From a bacterium (GTDB lineage Bacteria > Armatimonadota > Chthonomonadetes > Chthonomonadales > Chthonomonadaceae): a DNA stretch of 8,099 nucleotides. Under the pieces are notes generated by a model. It had not been told where the DNA came from and searched no databases. It was given only the letters and a program-made list of their open reading frames with translations. Below, one piece after another: positions 1 to 5,850 of the stretch (within the stretch, counting starts at the first letter, position 1; each line of letters begins with the position of its first letter). The position numbers and the translations under genes were made by a program. The DNA is taken from contig JAJZFK010000039.1 in the NCBI GenBank assembly GCA_021805405.1, positions 1 through 8,099 on the forward strand, in the 5' to 3' direction.

Positions 1-992
1 TGAGTGAGGTACTCCAGGTTCTGGCTGGCGGTAAGCATGTTGCCCCAGCTCGCGGCGGGCTCCCTTATCCCCAAGCCAAGGAAGCTGAGACCTGCCTCGC
101 CTAGAATGTAGGAGGGAATAGCCAGCGTCGCACTTACAATTGCAAACGTAGAAGTGGAAGGGAGTATATGGCGGGCTATGATGCGCAAAGGCGAGACACC
201 CAGCGAACGTGCAGCCTCCACGTACTGATGTTCGCGCGTTGCCAGGGCTATTCCGCGAATTACTCTGGCGAGTCCTGCCCACCCCACTAGGCTTAAAATT
301 ATAATGATGAGTAGGTAACTCGCGGTGGACGAAAGCGTTGGTGGAATGACAGCCGCTATAGCCAGCAGAAGATAAAAACCCGGAATGGAGAGCACGATCT
401 CACTAAACCGCATGAGTAGATAATCGATGATACCGCCAAAATATCCCGCGGCTCCACCCACTACCAAACCCAGGCAGTAGGTGATTAAAATGGCAACCAA
501 CCCGACGGAGAGCGATATCTGACTTCCGTAGAGCAGACGACTGAACTCATCACGGCCGAGCCCATCGGTACCCAGTACGAAAATTGGAGCACGACATTCA
601 AACAGGTGCATGCGCATGGGAAAAATGCCAAACAGCCTGTATCTGTACCCATCTGCAAAGAAGCGAATTGGCGCGCGCCCAGCTGGCTGTTCTATGAATC
701 CGTGCGAAGGCGTTGAAACTGTTGGGGTAATCTCGGGTCGCCAGGTAAAGTGCCCTGCGGCATCACGCCATACCGGAACCGTGGGTGGGTGGAAATACAA
801 TTCCAGGCGTTGGGCAGTTGGCGAATACGGCGTAATAAACGGCGCAAAGAGAGCCACACCGTGCAGGATCGCCAGGATGACCAGGGCGACCATAGCAGGT
901 TTGCCGCGCTTAAGACGCTGCCACGCAAGCTGCCGCGGCGTACGTGCAGCACCTTCAAAATCTGGTAGGTTATCTTGCACGGATGCCGTCAA
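1..992 (-). CDS. ABC transporter permease, DppC/OppC type (C-terminus beyond left edge)
   Basis: This is an inner-membrane permease subunit of a peptide/nickel/oligosaccharide-class ABC importer, with 330 codons visible before the window edge. Seen in the translation: a cytoplasmic N-terminus, TM1 at about residues 33-53 (MVALVILAILHGVALFAPF), then an external insert of about 88 residues. Next come the family signature GTDGLGRDEFSRLLYGS (141-157), further TM helices, and the EAA loop that docks the ATPase (EAARSLGVSPLRIIARHILP, 259-278). GLSFLGLG and SWGNML follow at 301-320. By comparison with the family, about 45-50 residues are missing. The long insert, with its IRFF..G.. YRLFGIFP..HLF segment, fits a larger OppC subfamily that I recall from thermophiles and Chloroflexi. 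I chose the TTG at 992 because GGAGGG lies 6 nt upstream and no ATG is suitably placed; a GTG at 980 is the alternative. The gene begins 3 nt after the CoA-binding gene's stop. No partner oppB-type permease lies upstream. The substrate cannot be told. Confidence 0.93.
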   Translation of the reverse strand, partial: MTASVQDNLPDFEGAARTPRQLAWQRLKRGKPAMVALVILAILHGVALFAPFITPYSPTAQRLELYFHPPTVPVWRDAAGHFTWRPEITPTVSTPSHGFIEQPAGRAPIRFFADGYRYRLFGIFPMRMHLFECRAPIFVLGTDGLGRDEFSRLLYGSQISLSVGLVAILITYCLGLVVGGAAGYFGGIIDYLLMRFSEIVLSIPGFYLLLAIAAVIPPTLSSTASYLLIIIILSLVGWAGLARVIRGIALATREHQYVEAARSLGVSPLRIIARHILPSTSTFAIVSATLAIPSYILGEAGLSFLGLGIREPAASWGNMLTASQNLEYLT

Positions 993-995
993 AGA

Positions 996-1418
996 CTACC
1001 CTCCGCTAACGGTCTCCTCAACGTGGGGCTCAAGCGACTGCCATATGCATGGACCACCGAACACAGCTTCCATGCCCCAGGAGTGGGCCAGATTAACTGC
1101 GGCCAGCGACTCGCTGCCAGGCTGCATCCAGACATTCGTAATTCGAAGATGGGCAGCCTCTTGCAGAATCTCCAGCGTCAATTCTGGAGGCGTCACCGTC
1201 ACCAAACAATCAATTGGTCCAGGAACATTGTCTAATGACGAATAACATTCATCGCCGTCAATATTGTCGGCGGCAGGGTTAAGAGGGTAAACCGTTTTGC
1301 CAGCGCGCTTAAGGGCGGTGTAAACCTTAAACCCAGGTTTTGCTTTGTCGCGCGATGCTCCGGCTACTGCGAAACTCTGGAGCGCTAGAAGCTGCTCTGT
1401 CTGAGACTTAACGGACAT
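996..1418 (-). CDS. CoA-binding domain protein (YccU / COG1832-like)
   Basis: A 140-residue single-domain Rossmann-fold protein of the CoA_binding_2 type. Near the N-terminus is the nucleotide-binding strand-loop FAVAGASRDKAKPGFKV (about residues 16-32), followed by a second strand with VYPLNP (43-48). Later come the PIDCLVTVTPP strand and the EILQEAAHLRI..VWMQPGSES segment, which match the family's pattern of an EI..EA helix followed by a hydrophobic strand ending in a conserved polar turn. The C-terminal GGPCIWQ replaces the more usual DRC-I-K-type ending, so this is a divergent branch. Length is normal for the family. The physiological role of these cytoplasmic proteins is largely unknown; CoA or acyl-CoA binding is the family expectation, not shown here. 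The ATG at 1418 is preceded by GGAG at 6-nt spacing. The gene is probably cotranscribed with the permease that follows. Confidence 0.9.
   Translation of the reverse strand: MSVKSQTEQLLALQSFAVAGASRDKAKPGFKVYTALKRAGKTVYPLNPAADNIDGDECYSSLDNVPGPIDCLVTVTPPELTLEILQEAAHLRITNVWMQPGSESLAAVNLAHSWGMEAVFGGPCIWQSLEPHVEETVSGG
999..1004 (-). promoter_or_regulatory. Shine-Dalgarno GGAGGG setting the TTG start of the permease
   Basis: GGAGGG on the minus strand sits 6 nt before TTG at 992 and lies within the final codons of the upstream CoA-binding gene, which stops at 996. It is the main evidence for the non-ATG start, and it suggests that translation of the permease is coupled to the gene before it. Confidence 0.7.
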
Positions 1419-1498
1419 TCACTACTCCACAGTACATCGCTTAATAGTTGCTAGCGTGCACTCACGAATCGATACCCAACTGGTGACGGATACCACTC

Positions 1499-1507
1499 AT
1501 TGTAGCA
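1499..1507 (-). promoter_or_regulatory. Candidate extended -10 promoter (TGCTACAAT) for the CoA-binding/permease pair
   Basis: On the minus strand TACAAT (5 of 6 matches to TATAAT) is preceded by TG at the extended -10 position. It lies about 80 nt upstream of the ATG at 1418. No good -35 hexamer occurs at 16-18 nt; the nearest, TTGCAG, is 21 nt away. Weak support, from the sequence only. Confidence 0.35.
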
Positions 1508-1543
1508 TACTCCCTACCGCACAGCCTGCAACAAAGCGTCCAT

Positions 1544-1557
1544 TTATCTCAAGATAA
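1544..1557. repeat. 14-bp perfect inverted repeat TTATCTcaAGATAA
   Basis: Two 6-bp arms separated by 2 nt lie in the gap between zwf and the CoA-binding gene, about 40 bp upstream of the candidate -10. The size and position would suit a binding site for a dimeric regulator, but a single short palindrome in AT-rich sequence can arise by chance. Confidence 0.3.
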
Positions 1558-1594
1558 CGCCAGGTCATAATCTGTTAAGCAAGTAACAACCCGG

Positions 1595-3127
1595 TTAGGG
1601 GGAGGAGTGGGCGATGACACCACGGTTGAGCAGCTCTCGTGCAGCTTCCGGCCCGGAAGATCCCGCTGGGTAGTTGGGGAACCGGGGACAGGCTATGTCG
1701 TGCCATGCCTCCAGAATGGGAGTAATGAGGCTCCAGGCTGCCTCTACTTCGTCATTTCGCGCAAAAAGCGAGGCGTCGCCGCGCATAGCATCGATGATGA
1801 GGCGCTCGTACGCGTCCCGAATGGGCACATCAAATGCCGAGCCATATCTGAAATCCATCTGCACTGGCTGAATGTGCATTTCTGGACCCGGCGTCTTGCT
1901 GGAGATCTGAATCGACGCACCTTCGTCTGGCTGAATACGCAGCACCAGCTTGTTTGGCTGCAGTTGTCCGTATGACAATCTGGCAAAAAGTACCTCTGGC
2001 GCAGGTTTGAAGTAGATTTGTACCTCCGTTAACCGCTTCTGTAGACGCTTGCCCGCCTGCACAAAAAATGGCACTCCAGCCCAGCGCCAGTTATCAATTG
2101 AGAAGCGGAATGCGGCGTACGTATCCGTATTCGAGCGTGGATGAACACCTGGCTCCTGGCGATACCCTGGGACTTCCTCGTCGTGTCCGTTGGTAATGGT
2201 ACCAGGACCATACTGACCGCGCACAGTCCACCGGCTAACTTCCTGCGGCGTAAATCTGCGAATAGAGTTTAGAACCTTAACCTTTTCATCACGTATGTCG
2301 TCTGCCGTCAACGCCATTGGTGGTTCCATCGCAATTAACGTGAGAACCTGCAGTCCGTGGTTTTGAACAATGTCGCGCGTAATACCCGACTGTTCAAAGT
2401 AGTTGCCACGCCCCTCTACGCCCAATGTTTCGGCAACTGTAATCTCTACGTGATCAACATAATTTTTGTTGAACAGCGGCTCAAATATGGAGTTTGCGAA
2501 CCGCAGAACCAGGATGTTCTGCACGGTTTCCTTGCCCAGGTAGTGGTCTATGCGGAAGATCTGGCTCTCGTCAAATACCTGGGACAGTTCACTATTCAGC
2601 GCCCGTGCAGATTCAAGGTCAACACCAAACGGCTTTTCGATAACAATTCGCCGCCAGCCACTTTTGGTACTGGGCTGGTTGAGACCAGCTTTGCCCAAGT
2701 GGCAGATTATGTCGCTAAAGTTGTCCGGCGGCGTGGCAAGGTAGAACAGTGCGTTGCCCTTAAGCTTTTGCTCCTTGTCGATCTCCTTCATACGCTGCCC
2801 CAGGCGCTCAAATCCCTCGGGGTCGTTCAGCTCGCTACGCACATAGCTGATGTGGCTTGCGAAGTCCGTCCACTCCGGACCATCGGCCGGCAGGTGCGGT
2901 GCAAATTCCTTAAGAGCGGCACGAAGATCCTCTCGGTAAGTGGCATCATCTTTATCTCGGCGGGCGAATGAGATGATGGCAAAACCTGTCGGCAGTAATC
3001 CTTGTAATGAGAGATCGAAAAGTGCAGGTACAATTTTTCTGCGGGTTAGGTCACCAGTGGCACCAAACAGCACAAACAGACATGGATGCAGGCCAAGATC
3101 GGCCTGCGCGGACGATTTATTCGTCAT
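1595..3127 (-). CDS. zwf: Glucose-6-phosphate 1-dehydrogenase
   Basis: A cytoplasmic enzyme that oxidises glucose 6-phosphate to 6-phosphogluconolactone with reduction of NADP+, the first step of the oxidative pentose phosphate pathway. It has 510 residues from this start, the usual family length. Seen in order: the N-terminal dinucleotide-binding motif FGATGDLTRRK (21-31), EKPFG (164-168), the active-site signature RIDHYLGKE (192-200), and RDIVQNHGLQ (251-260), in which H257 matches the family's catalytic base. The C-terminal domain extends to ITPILEAW and the end. The start is ambiguous: the frame is open to an ATG at 3172, which would add 15 residues, but that ATG has no clear ribosome site. 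The ATG at 3127 follows GGAGG and leaves about the usual lead before the nucleotide fold, so I prefer it. No gnd, pgl or opcA lies next to it in this window. The gene is divergent from the DsrE-like gene. Confidence 0.96.
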   Translation of the reverse strand: MTNKSSAQADLGLHPCLFVLFGATGDLTRRKIVPALFDLSLQGLLPTGFAIISFARRDKDDATYREDLRAALKEFAPHLPADGPEWTDFASHISYVRSELNDPEGFERLGQRMKEIDKEQKLKGNALFYLATPPDNFSDIICHLGKAGLNQPSTKSGWRRIVIEKPFGVDLESARALNSELSQVFDESQIFRIDHYLGKETVQNILVLRFANSIFEPLFNKNYVDHVEITVAETLGVEGRGNYFEQSGITRDIVQNHGLQVLTLIAMEPPMALTADDIRDEKVKVLNSIRRFTPQEVSRWTVRGQYGPGTITNGHDEEVPGYRQEPGVHPRSNTDTYAAFRFSIDNWRWAGVPFFVQAGKRLQKRLTEVQIYFKPAPEVLFARLSYGQLQPNKLVLRIQPDEGASIQISSKTPGPEMHIQPVQMDFRYGSAFDVPIRDAYERLIIDAMRGDASLFARNDEVEAAWSLITPILEAWHDIACPRFPNYPAGSSGPEAARELLNRGVIAHSSP

Positions 3128-3137
3128 CAGAAAATTG

Positions 3138-3142
3138 CCTCC
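3138..3142 (-). promoter_or_regulatory. Shine-Dalgarno GGAGG favouring the inner zwf start
   Basis: GGAGG on the minus strand lies 10 nt before the ATG at 3127, a somewhat long but workable spacing. The upstream ATG at 3172 has only AGG directly against it. This decides the preferred start of zwf. Confidence 0.5.
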
Positions 3143-3234
3143 AGCATCTGCAATAGGGTCAAACGTACGCATCCTGAACCAGAACGACGAAGCTGAAAGT
3201 CGCGGATTCCGCTTAACATCGACCGACTCGTAAG

Positions 3235-3254
3235 TTGATTAATCCGATTGATTA
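3235..3254. repeat. Direct repeat TTGATTA x2, 13-bp period
   Basis: TTGATTA occurs at 3235-3241 and again at 3248-3254, the second copy overlapping the candidate zwf -10. A 13-bp period is a little over one helical turn. It may be a regulator site or chance in AT-rich DNA. Confidence 0.2.
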
Positions 3255-3259
3255 TATCA
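3251..3259 (-). promoter_or_regulatory. zwf: Candidate extended -10 (TGaTATAAT) for zwf
   Basis: A perfect TATAAT preceded by TGn lies in the AT-rich gap between the divergent zwf and DsrE-like genes, and would give a leader of about 115 nt to the start at 3127. A second perfect TATAAT on the same strand is at 3272-3277. Neither has a good -35 at 16-18 nt, so which one is used cannot be told. On the plus strand, TTGACG at 3285-3290 is a possible -35 for the DsrE-like gene, but only a poor -10 (TACGCC) follows at 17 nt. Confidence 0.4.
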
Positions 3260-3299
3260 CAATTATTCGGCATTATATACTCTATTGACGAACTAATGA

Positions 3300-3310
3300 G
3301 TAAGTCTTAC
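3300..3310. repeat. Short palindrome GTAAGtCTTAC
   Basis: Perfect 5-bp arms around one base lie 10 bp after the possible plus-strand -35 TTGACG, that is, in the spacer of that candidate promoter. This is an operator-like position, but the site is too short to be sure. Confidence 0.2.
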
Positions 3311-3394
3311 GCCAATATTCGACTTTGTATTTGCCACTGAGGGTGATTGCCACCTATCGTTTATCCGTAAACTTAAGCGAAGAACATGTCAACC

Positions 3395-3399
3395 GGGAG
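3395..3399 (+). promoter_or_regulatory. Shine-Dalgarno-like GGGAG favouring the ATG at 3410
   Basis: GGGAG lies 10 nt before the ATG at 3410. The in-frame ATG at 3386 lies upstream of it and has only a weak purine stretch (AGCGAAGAA) before it. This supports the shorter DsrE-like protein. Confidence 0.4.
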
Positions 3400-3409
3400 A
3401 TCATCAACC

Positions 3410-4171
3410 ATGGAAGTCATTGAACGACGTCAAGCCTTTAAGGTTGTTGCCGGCGTTGGGCTGGCTGCAGCAGGTATTGCGGCAGATGCGCAGGAGAATA
3501 CCGCGATAGACAGGGCGCTTAAGGAACTGCACGTTCGCCTTCATCAGCTTCCTGGCAAACGCAATTACACATCAATCCCTGCTATTCTGACGGATAGGAG
3601 CCAGTGGGACAGCGAAGCACTGGACCTACTTTTTCATTATCGCGGTGGGGTGAAGCAGGTTTGGGATGCCACAGATCTTGCAAGTCCTTGGCTGCCAGTC
3701 ATTCGTAACTGTATAAACACTCACCAGTTTGCACTCAAAACGCGTGGGTACCTTCCTGTTTGTGGTACGAGAGGCAGCGCACAACTTGCGCTTTACGACG
3801 AGGCAGCATGGGCAAAATATGGACTGGCAGCACTGGTACATAACAAGCCTGCCCATAACATCTTTCAGGCGGATGCCATTGGGTTGCCTGTCCCTCGTGA
3901 TCCCAATTCCGGATTAGGCCATAGTATTTATGGTGACGCTGGAGCATCCATTACCGCTCTTCGTGAGCGGGGAGCAATCTTTCTCGCCTGCCACAACGCA
4001 ACTTATGAACTGGCACGCCACCTGCATGCCACATCGGCTATCCCTTCCGGGCAGACTGTGGATGAGACTACCGCAGATCTTACGAACCATATTCCAACCT
4101 GGGTGATAGTGACGCCGGGGGTTGCTGCGGTACTTCCCATTTTGCAACAGGTTGGCTACCACCTTAGCTAA
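3410..4171 (+). CDS. DsrE/DsrF-like family protein with N-terminal Tat/Sec-like export signal
   Basis: 253 residues from this start; an in-frame ATG at 3386 would add 8. The N-terminus has a twin-arginine-like signal: ERRQAFK (5-11), then the hydrophobic run VVAGVGLAAAGIA (12-24) and ADAQ, a plausible signal-peptidase site. The Tat motif is not canonical, since F is four rather than three positions after the second R's partner, so Sec export is possible. The mature part has a predicted helix followed by the DsrE-like core: WLPVIRNCINTH.. QFAL, WAKYGLAALV, then GAIFLACHNAT with Cys204. It closes with the typical family ending WVIVTPGVAAVLPILQQVGY (231-250). Known DsrE/F proteins in sulfur metabolism are cytoplasmic and use cysteines for sulfur transfer; here only the fold and the Cys204 region are recognisable. 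Exported single-domain relatives are mostly annotated as hypothetical. No sulfur-oxidation genes lie nearby, so I do not infer sulfur transfer. Confidence 0.75.
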   Translation: MEVIERRQAFKVVAGVGLAAAGIAADAQENTAIDRALKELHVRLHQLPGKRNYTSIPAILTDRSQWDSEALDLLFHYRGGVKQVWDATDLASPWLPVIRNCINTHQFALKTRGYLPVCGTRGSAQLALYDEAAWAKYGLAALVHNKPAHNIFQADAIGLPVPRDPNSGLGHSIYGDAGASITALRERGAIFLACHNATYELARHLHATSAIPSGQTVDETTADLTNHIPTWVIVTPGVAAVLPILQQVGYHLS

Positions 4172-4233
4172 CCAAAGTTAAAAGGTTTATCCTGGCCGGG
4201 ATTGCATAAACGTTTGACCATTGAGCATTGGAA

Positions 4234-4269
4234 CAGTGTTGCCTAGTAGCAGGATGGCAGGCAACACTG
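4234..4269. repeat. Hairpin A: 11-bp perfect stem, 14-nt loop
   Basis: The arms CAGTGTTGCCT (4234-4244) and AGGCAACACTG (4259-4269) are perfect reverse complements around the loop 4245-4258. The loop carries GCAGGATGGC (4249-4258), the exact reverse complement of the loop of hairpin B. No U-tract follows on either strand, so it is not a standard intrinsic terminator. Confidence 0.7.
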
Positions 4270-4298
4270 CGATACCAAGCCATGCAAGTGCGGATACC

Positions 4299-4319
4299 CG
4301 CCTAGCCATCCTGCAGGCG
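4299..4319. repeat. Hairpin B: 5-bp stem, loop complementary to hairpin A
   Basis: The arms CGCCT (4299-4303) and AGGCG (4315-4319) enclose an 11-nt loop containing GCCATCCTGC (4305-4314), which can pair over all 10 nt with the loop of hairpin A. Both hairpins have GCCT...AGGC at the loop-closing end, so B reads like an inverted copy of the core of A with a small indel. Confidence 0.55.
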
Positions 4320-4435
4320 TTAAGGGCACAGGAATCAATACTCCTTAGGTAGCACCGTTCTTTCAGGCAGGTAATTGAGCCACTCATCTAGAAATATGAG
4401 ACCACGCAAGCAGGTTTTTGATTTTCACACTTATC

Positions 4436-4440
4436 GAGGG
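4436..4440 (+). promoter_or_regulatory. Shine-Dalgarno GAGGG setting the esterase start
   Basis: GAGGG lies 6 nt before the ATG at 4447. The frame is open further up to an ATG at 4375, but that one lacks a ribosome site and the extra residues are not family-like. Confidence 0.6.
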
Positions 4441-4446
4441 AACCCC

Positions 4447-5274
4447 ATGACACCTATGCTAGATGGTGAAACCAAGCCACTGTGGCCAAAAAATAGCTCA
4501 GAGGTGCTAATAGCCCATGCCGACGCACCGTCACTCACGCTACTTCAACCGCAAGGCCCTTCGTGTGGAGCATCCGTAATCGTCTGCCCCGGCGGCGGGT
4601 ACGGAGCACTGGCTCCTCATGAAGCGGAACCAGTGGGCCGTTGGCTTAATTCGCTGGGAATTACTGCATGGATCCTGCGATACCGGTTGCACCCGCCCTA
4701 TCGTCACCCGGCGATGCTGCATGACGCACACCGTGCAGTGAGGTTAGTTCGCGCGGCGAGCGGTGAACTTCACCTGGATGCTGAGCGTGTTGGCATACTC
4801 GGCTTCTCTGCCGGTGGTCACCTAGCCGCCAGCGCCGCCACCCACTTCACCGGCGGAAACTCCATGGCGGAAGATGGCATCGAGCTTTACAGCACGCGTC
4901 CGTCACTCGCCATCCTTATCTATCCTGTCGTTACTTTCAAGCCGCCGTTTGGGCACGAAGGAAGCGGCCATAACCTCCTGGGGCCGGACGCGACAGATGA
5001 CCAAATTCACCTTATGTCCAATCATGAACAGGTAACCGCAGATACTCCGCCTATGTTCATGGTGCATACTGCCGACGATCCAGTATGCGTGGAGAACAGC
5101 CTGCTAATGTCCATGGCGCTTAGCGCGAACAAAGTACCGTTTGAGCTTCACGTGTACGAGGCGGGCGGTCACGGTTACGGCCTGGGCCACGACTCCCCAT
5201 TCGCCTCGCCGTGGACAGCTCAATGTGCCCACTGGTTACATACTCGCGGGTTTCTATCGCCTATTGCCGAATAA
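4447..5274 (+). CDS. Alpha/beta-hydrolase, acetyl-esterase (Aes / acetylxylan-esterase-like) type
   Basis: A 275-residue serine hydrolase of the COG0657-like group, often annotated as esterase/lipase or xylan/pectin deacetylase. Seen in order: the opening KPLWPKN (10-16), common in this group; the oxyanion-hole loop VIVCPGGGYGAL (44-55); RYRL (78-81); and the nucleophile elbow GFSAGGHLAASAA with Ser121. The acid region is VHTADDPVCVENSLL (Asp210 or 211) and the catalytic His242 is in GGHGYGL. All three triad elements are present, so the enzyme is likely active. No signal peptide is seen from this start, which suggests a cytoplasmic enzyme. The substrate is not determined by the sequence; removal of acetyl groups from plant-type sugars is an inference, helped by the carbohydrate-related gene that converges on it from 5290. 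The gap between the two stop codons is 15 nt, with no visible terminator. Confidence 0.88.
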   Translation: MTPMLDGETKPLWPKNSSEVLIAHADAPSLTLLQPQGPSCGASVIVCPGGGYGALAPHEAEPVGRWLNSLGITAWILRYRLHPPYRHPAMLHDAHRAVRLVRAASGELHLDAERVGILGFSAGGHLAASAATHFTGGNSMAEDGIELYSTRPSLAILIYPVVTFKPPFGHEGSGHNLLGPDATDDQIHLMSNHEQVTADTPPMFMVHTADDPVCVENSLLMSMALSANKVPFELHVYEAGGHGYGLGHDSPFASPWTAQCAHWLHTRGFLSPIAE

Positions 5275-5289
5275 GCATTTCTCGTATTC

Positions 5290-5850
5290 CTAATGCGTGC
5301 CGCCTAGCGCCTCAATGGCGCGAGCGATACGGCGGCGATAGGCCAGCAGCAGGGAAGCATCGTGGGTATAGTCCGTCATCGAGGTACAGATGCTCGCAGG
5401 AATGGTAAGCAGCGAAGAGCCATTCTGTTCTGCCCGCGAGTGGATACCAGCCGCACGTGCGCGATCAACAAGTTGCTGCAACAGGTGGAAATACTGCCAC
5501 TGTTCAACCCCCTCACCTAATAGTTCCCAGCGAATGGAGGGTACAGGGCCCTCCACGTATGCGGTTGATTTGTCCGTGTTTGGATGGCGGTTTGGCGGGT
5601 AAAGATAGCGTCCGTCACCATTACCCCATTCGCCGCTCGGTCCGGCCACGTAGCTCATGGGATCCTTCCACGGGTTTTGTACCTTTGTAGGAAACTGCGG
5701 CGGGCTGGTCCAGTAATTTACTGACCATATCAGGTTGCCCTGCACTCCATACTTCCAGGTTTGCCACATCCACATCAGCATATCAATGCCCGGCCTATCA
5801 ATGAACTCACCCACGTAGGGTTCCTTCGGGCCGGTGCATATATACCACCA
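5290..5850 (-). pseudogene. Fragment 3: C-terminal DUF4091 segment
   Basis: Begins in frame with WWYICTGPKEPYVGEFIDRPGID and continues through WKYGVQGNLIWSVNYW, a YLYPPN segment, SIRWELLGEGVEQWQYFHLL and a closing helix ending GGTH at a TAG. In this family the WE..REG-like segment (here IRWELLGEGVEQW) and the W.VNYW strand belong to the C-terminal domain. The only nearby start, GTG at 5814, lacks a ribosome site. Confidence 0.75.

Larger units (their letters stand above)
4172..4446. other. 275-nt intergenic region with two related hairpins
   Basis: This lies between the DsrE-like and esterase genes. It holds the two complementary-loop hairpins described separately and a small palindrome CTCATctagaaatATGAG (4383-4400). 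The minus strand has a small open frame (ATG 4387 or 4309, stop 4187) whose product has one hydrophobic segment (VSALAWLGIAVLPAILLL). No T-tract follows either hairpin on either strand, and no convincing -35/-10 pair for the esterase gene was found. Confidence 0.6.

Noticed and set aside
610..1245. 211-residue plus-strand frame overlapping the permease and CoA-binding genes
   Set aside because: Low-complexity, Arg/Ser/Cys-rich product with no recognisable motif, antisense to two well-supported genes.
1573..1588. TGTTAagcaagTAACA as a terminator after zwf
   Set aside because: The stem is only 5 bp, AT-rich, and has no following T-tract.
2357..2971. 204-residue plus-strand frame inside zwf
   Set aside because: Antisense shadow of a clear G6PD coding frame.
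4234..4269. Hairpin A as an intrinsic terminator
   Set aside because: The stem is strong but no T-run follows on either strand.
5838..5844. TA-dinucleotide slippage (TATATAT) as the cause of the frameshift
   Set aside because: Placing the shift here would leave MVVY instead of the family's WWY; moving it to 5851 restores WWYICTGP exactly, so the TA run is not the lesion.
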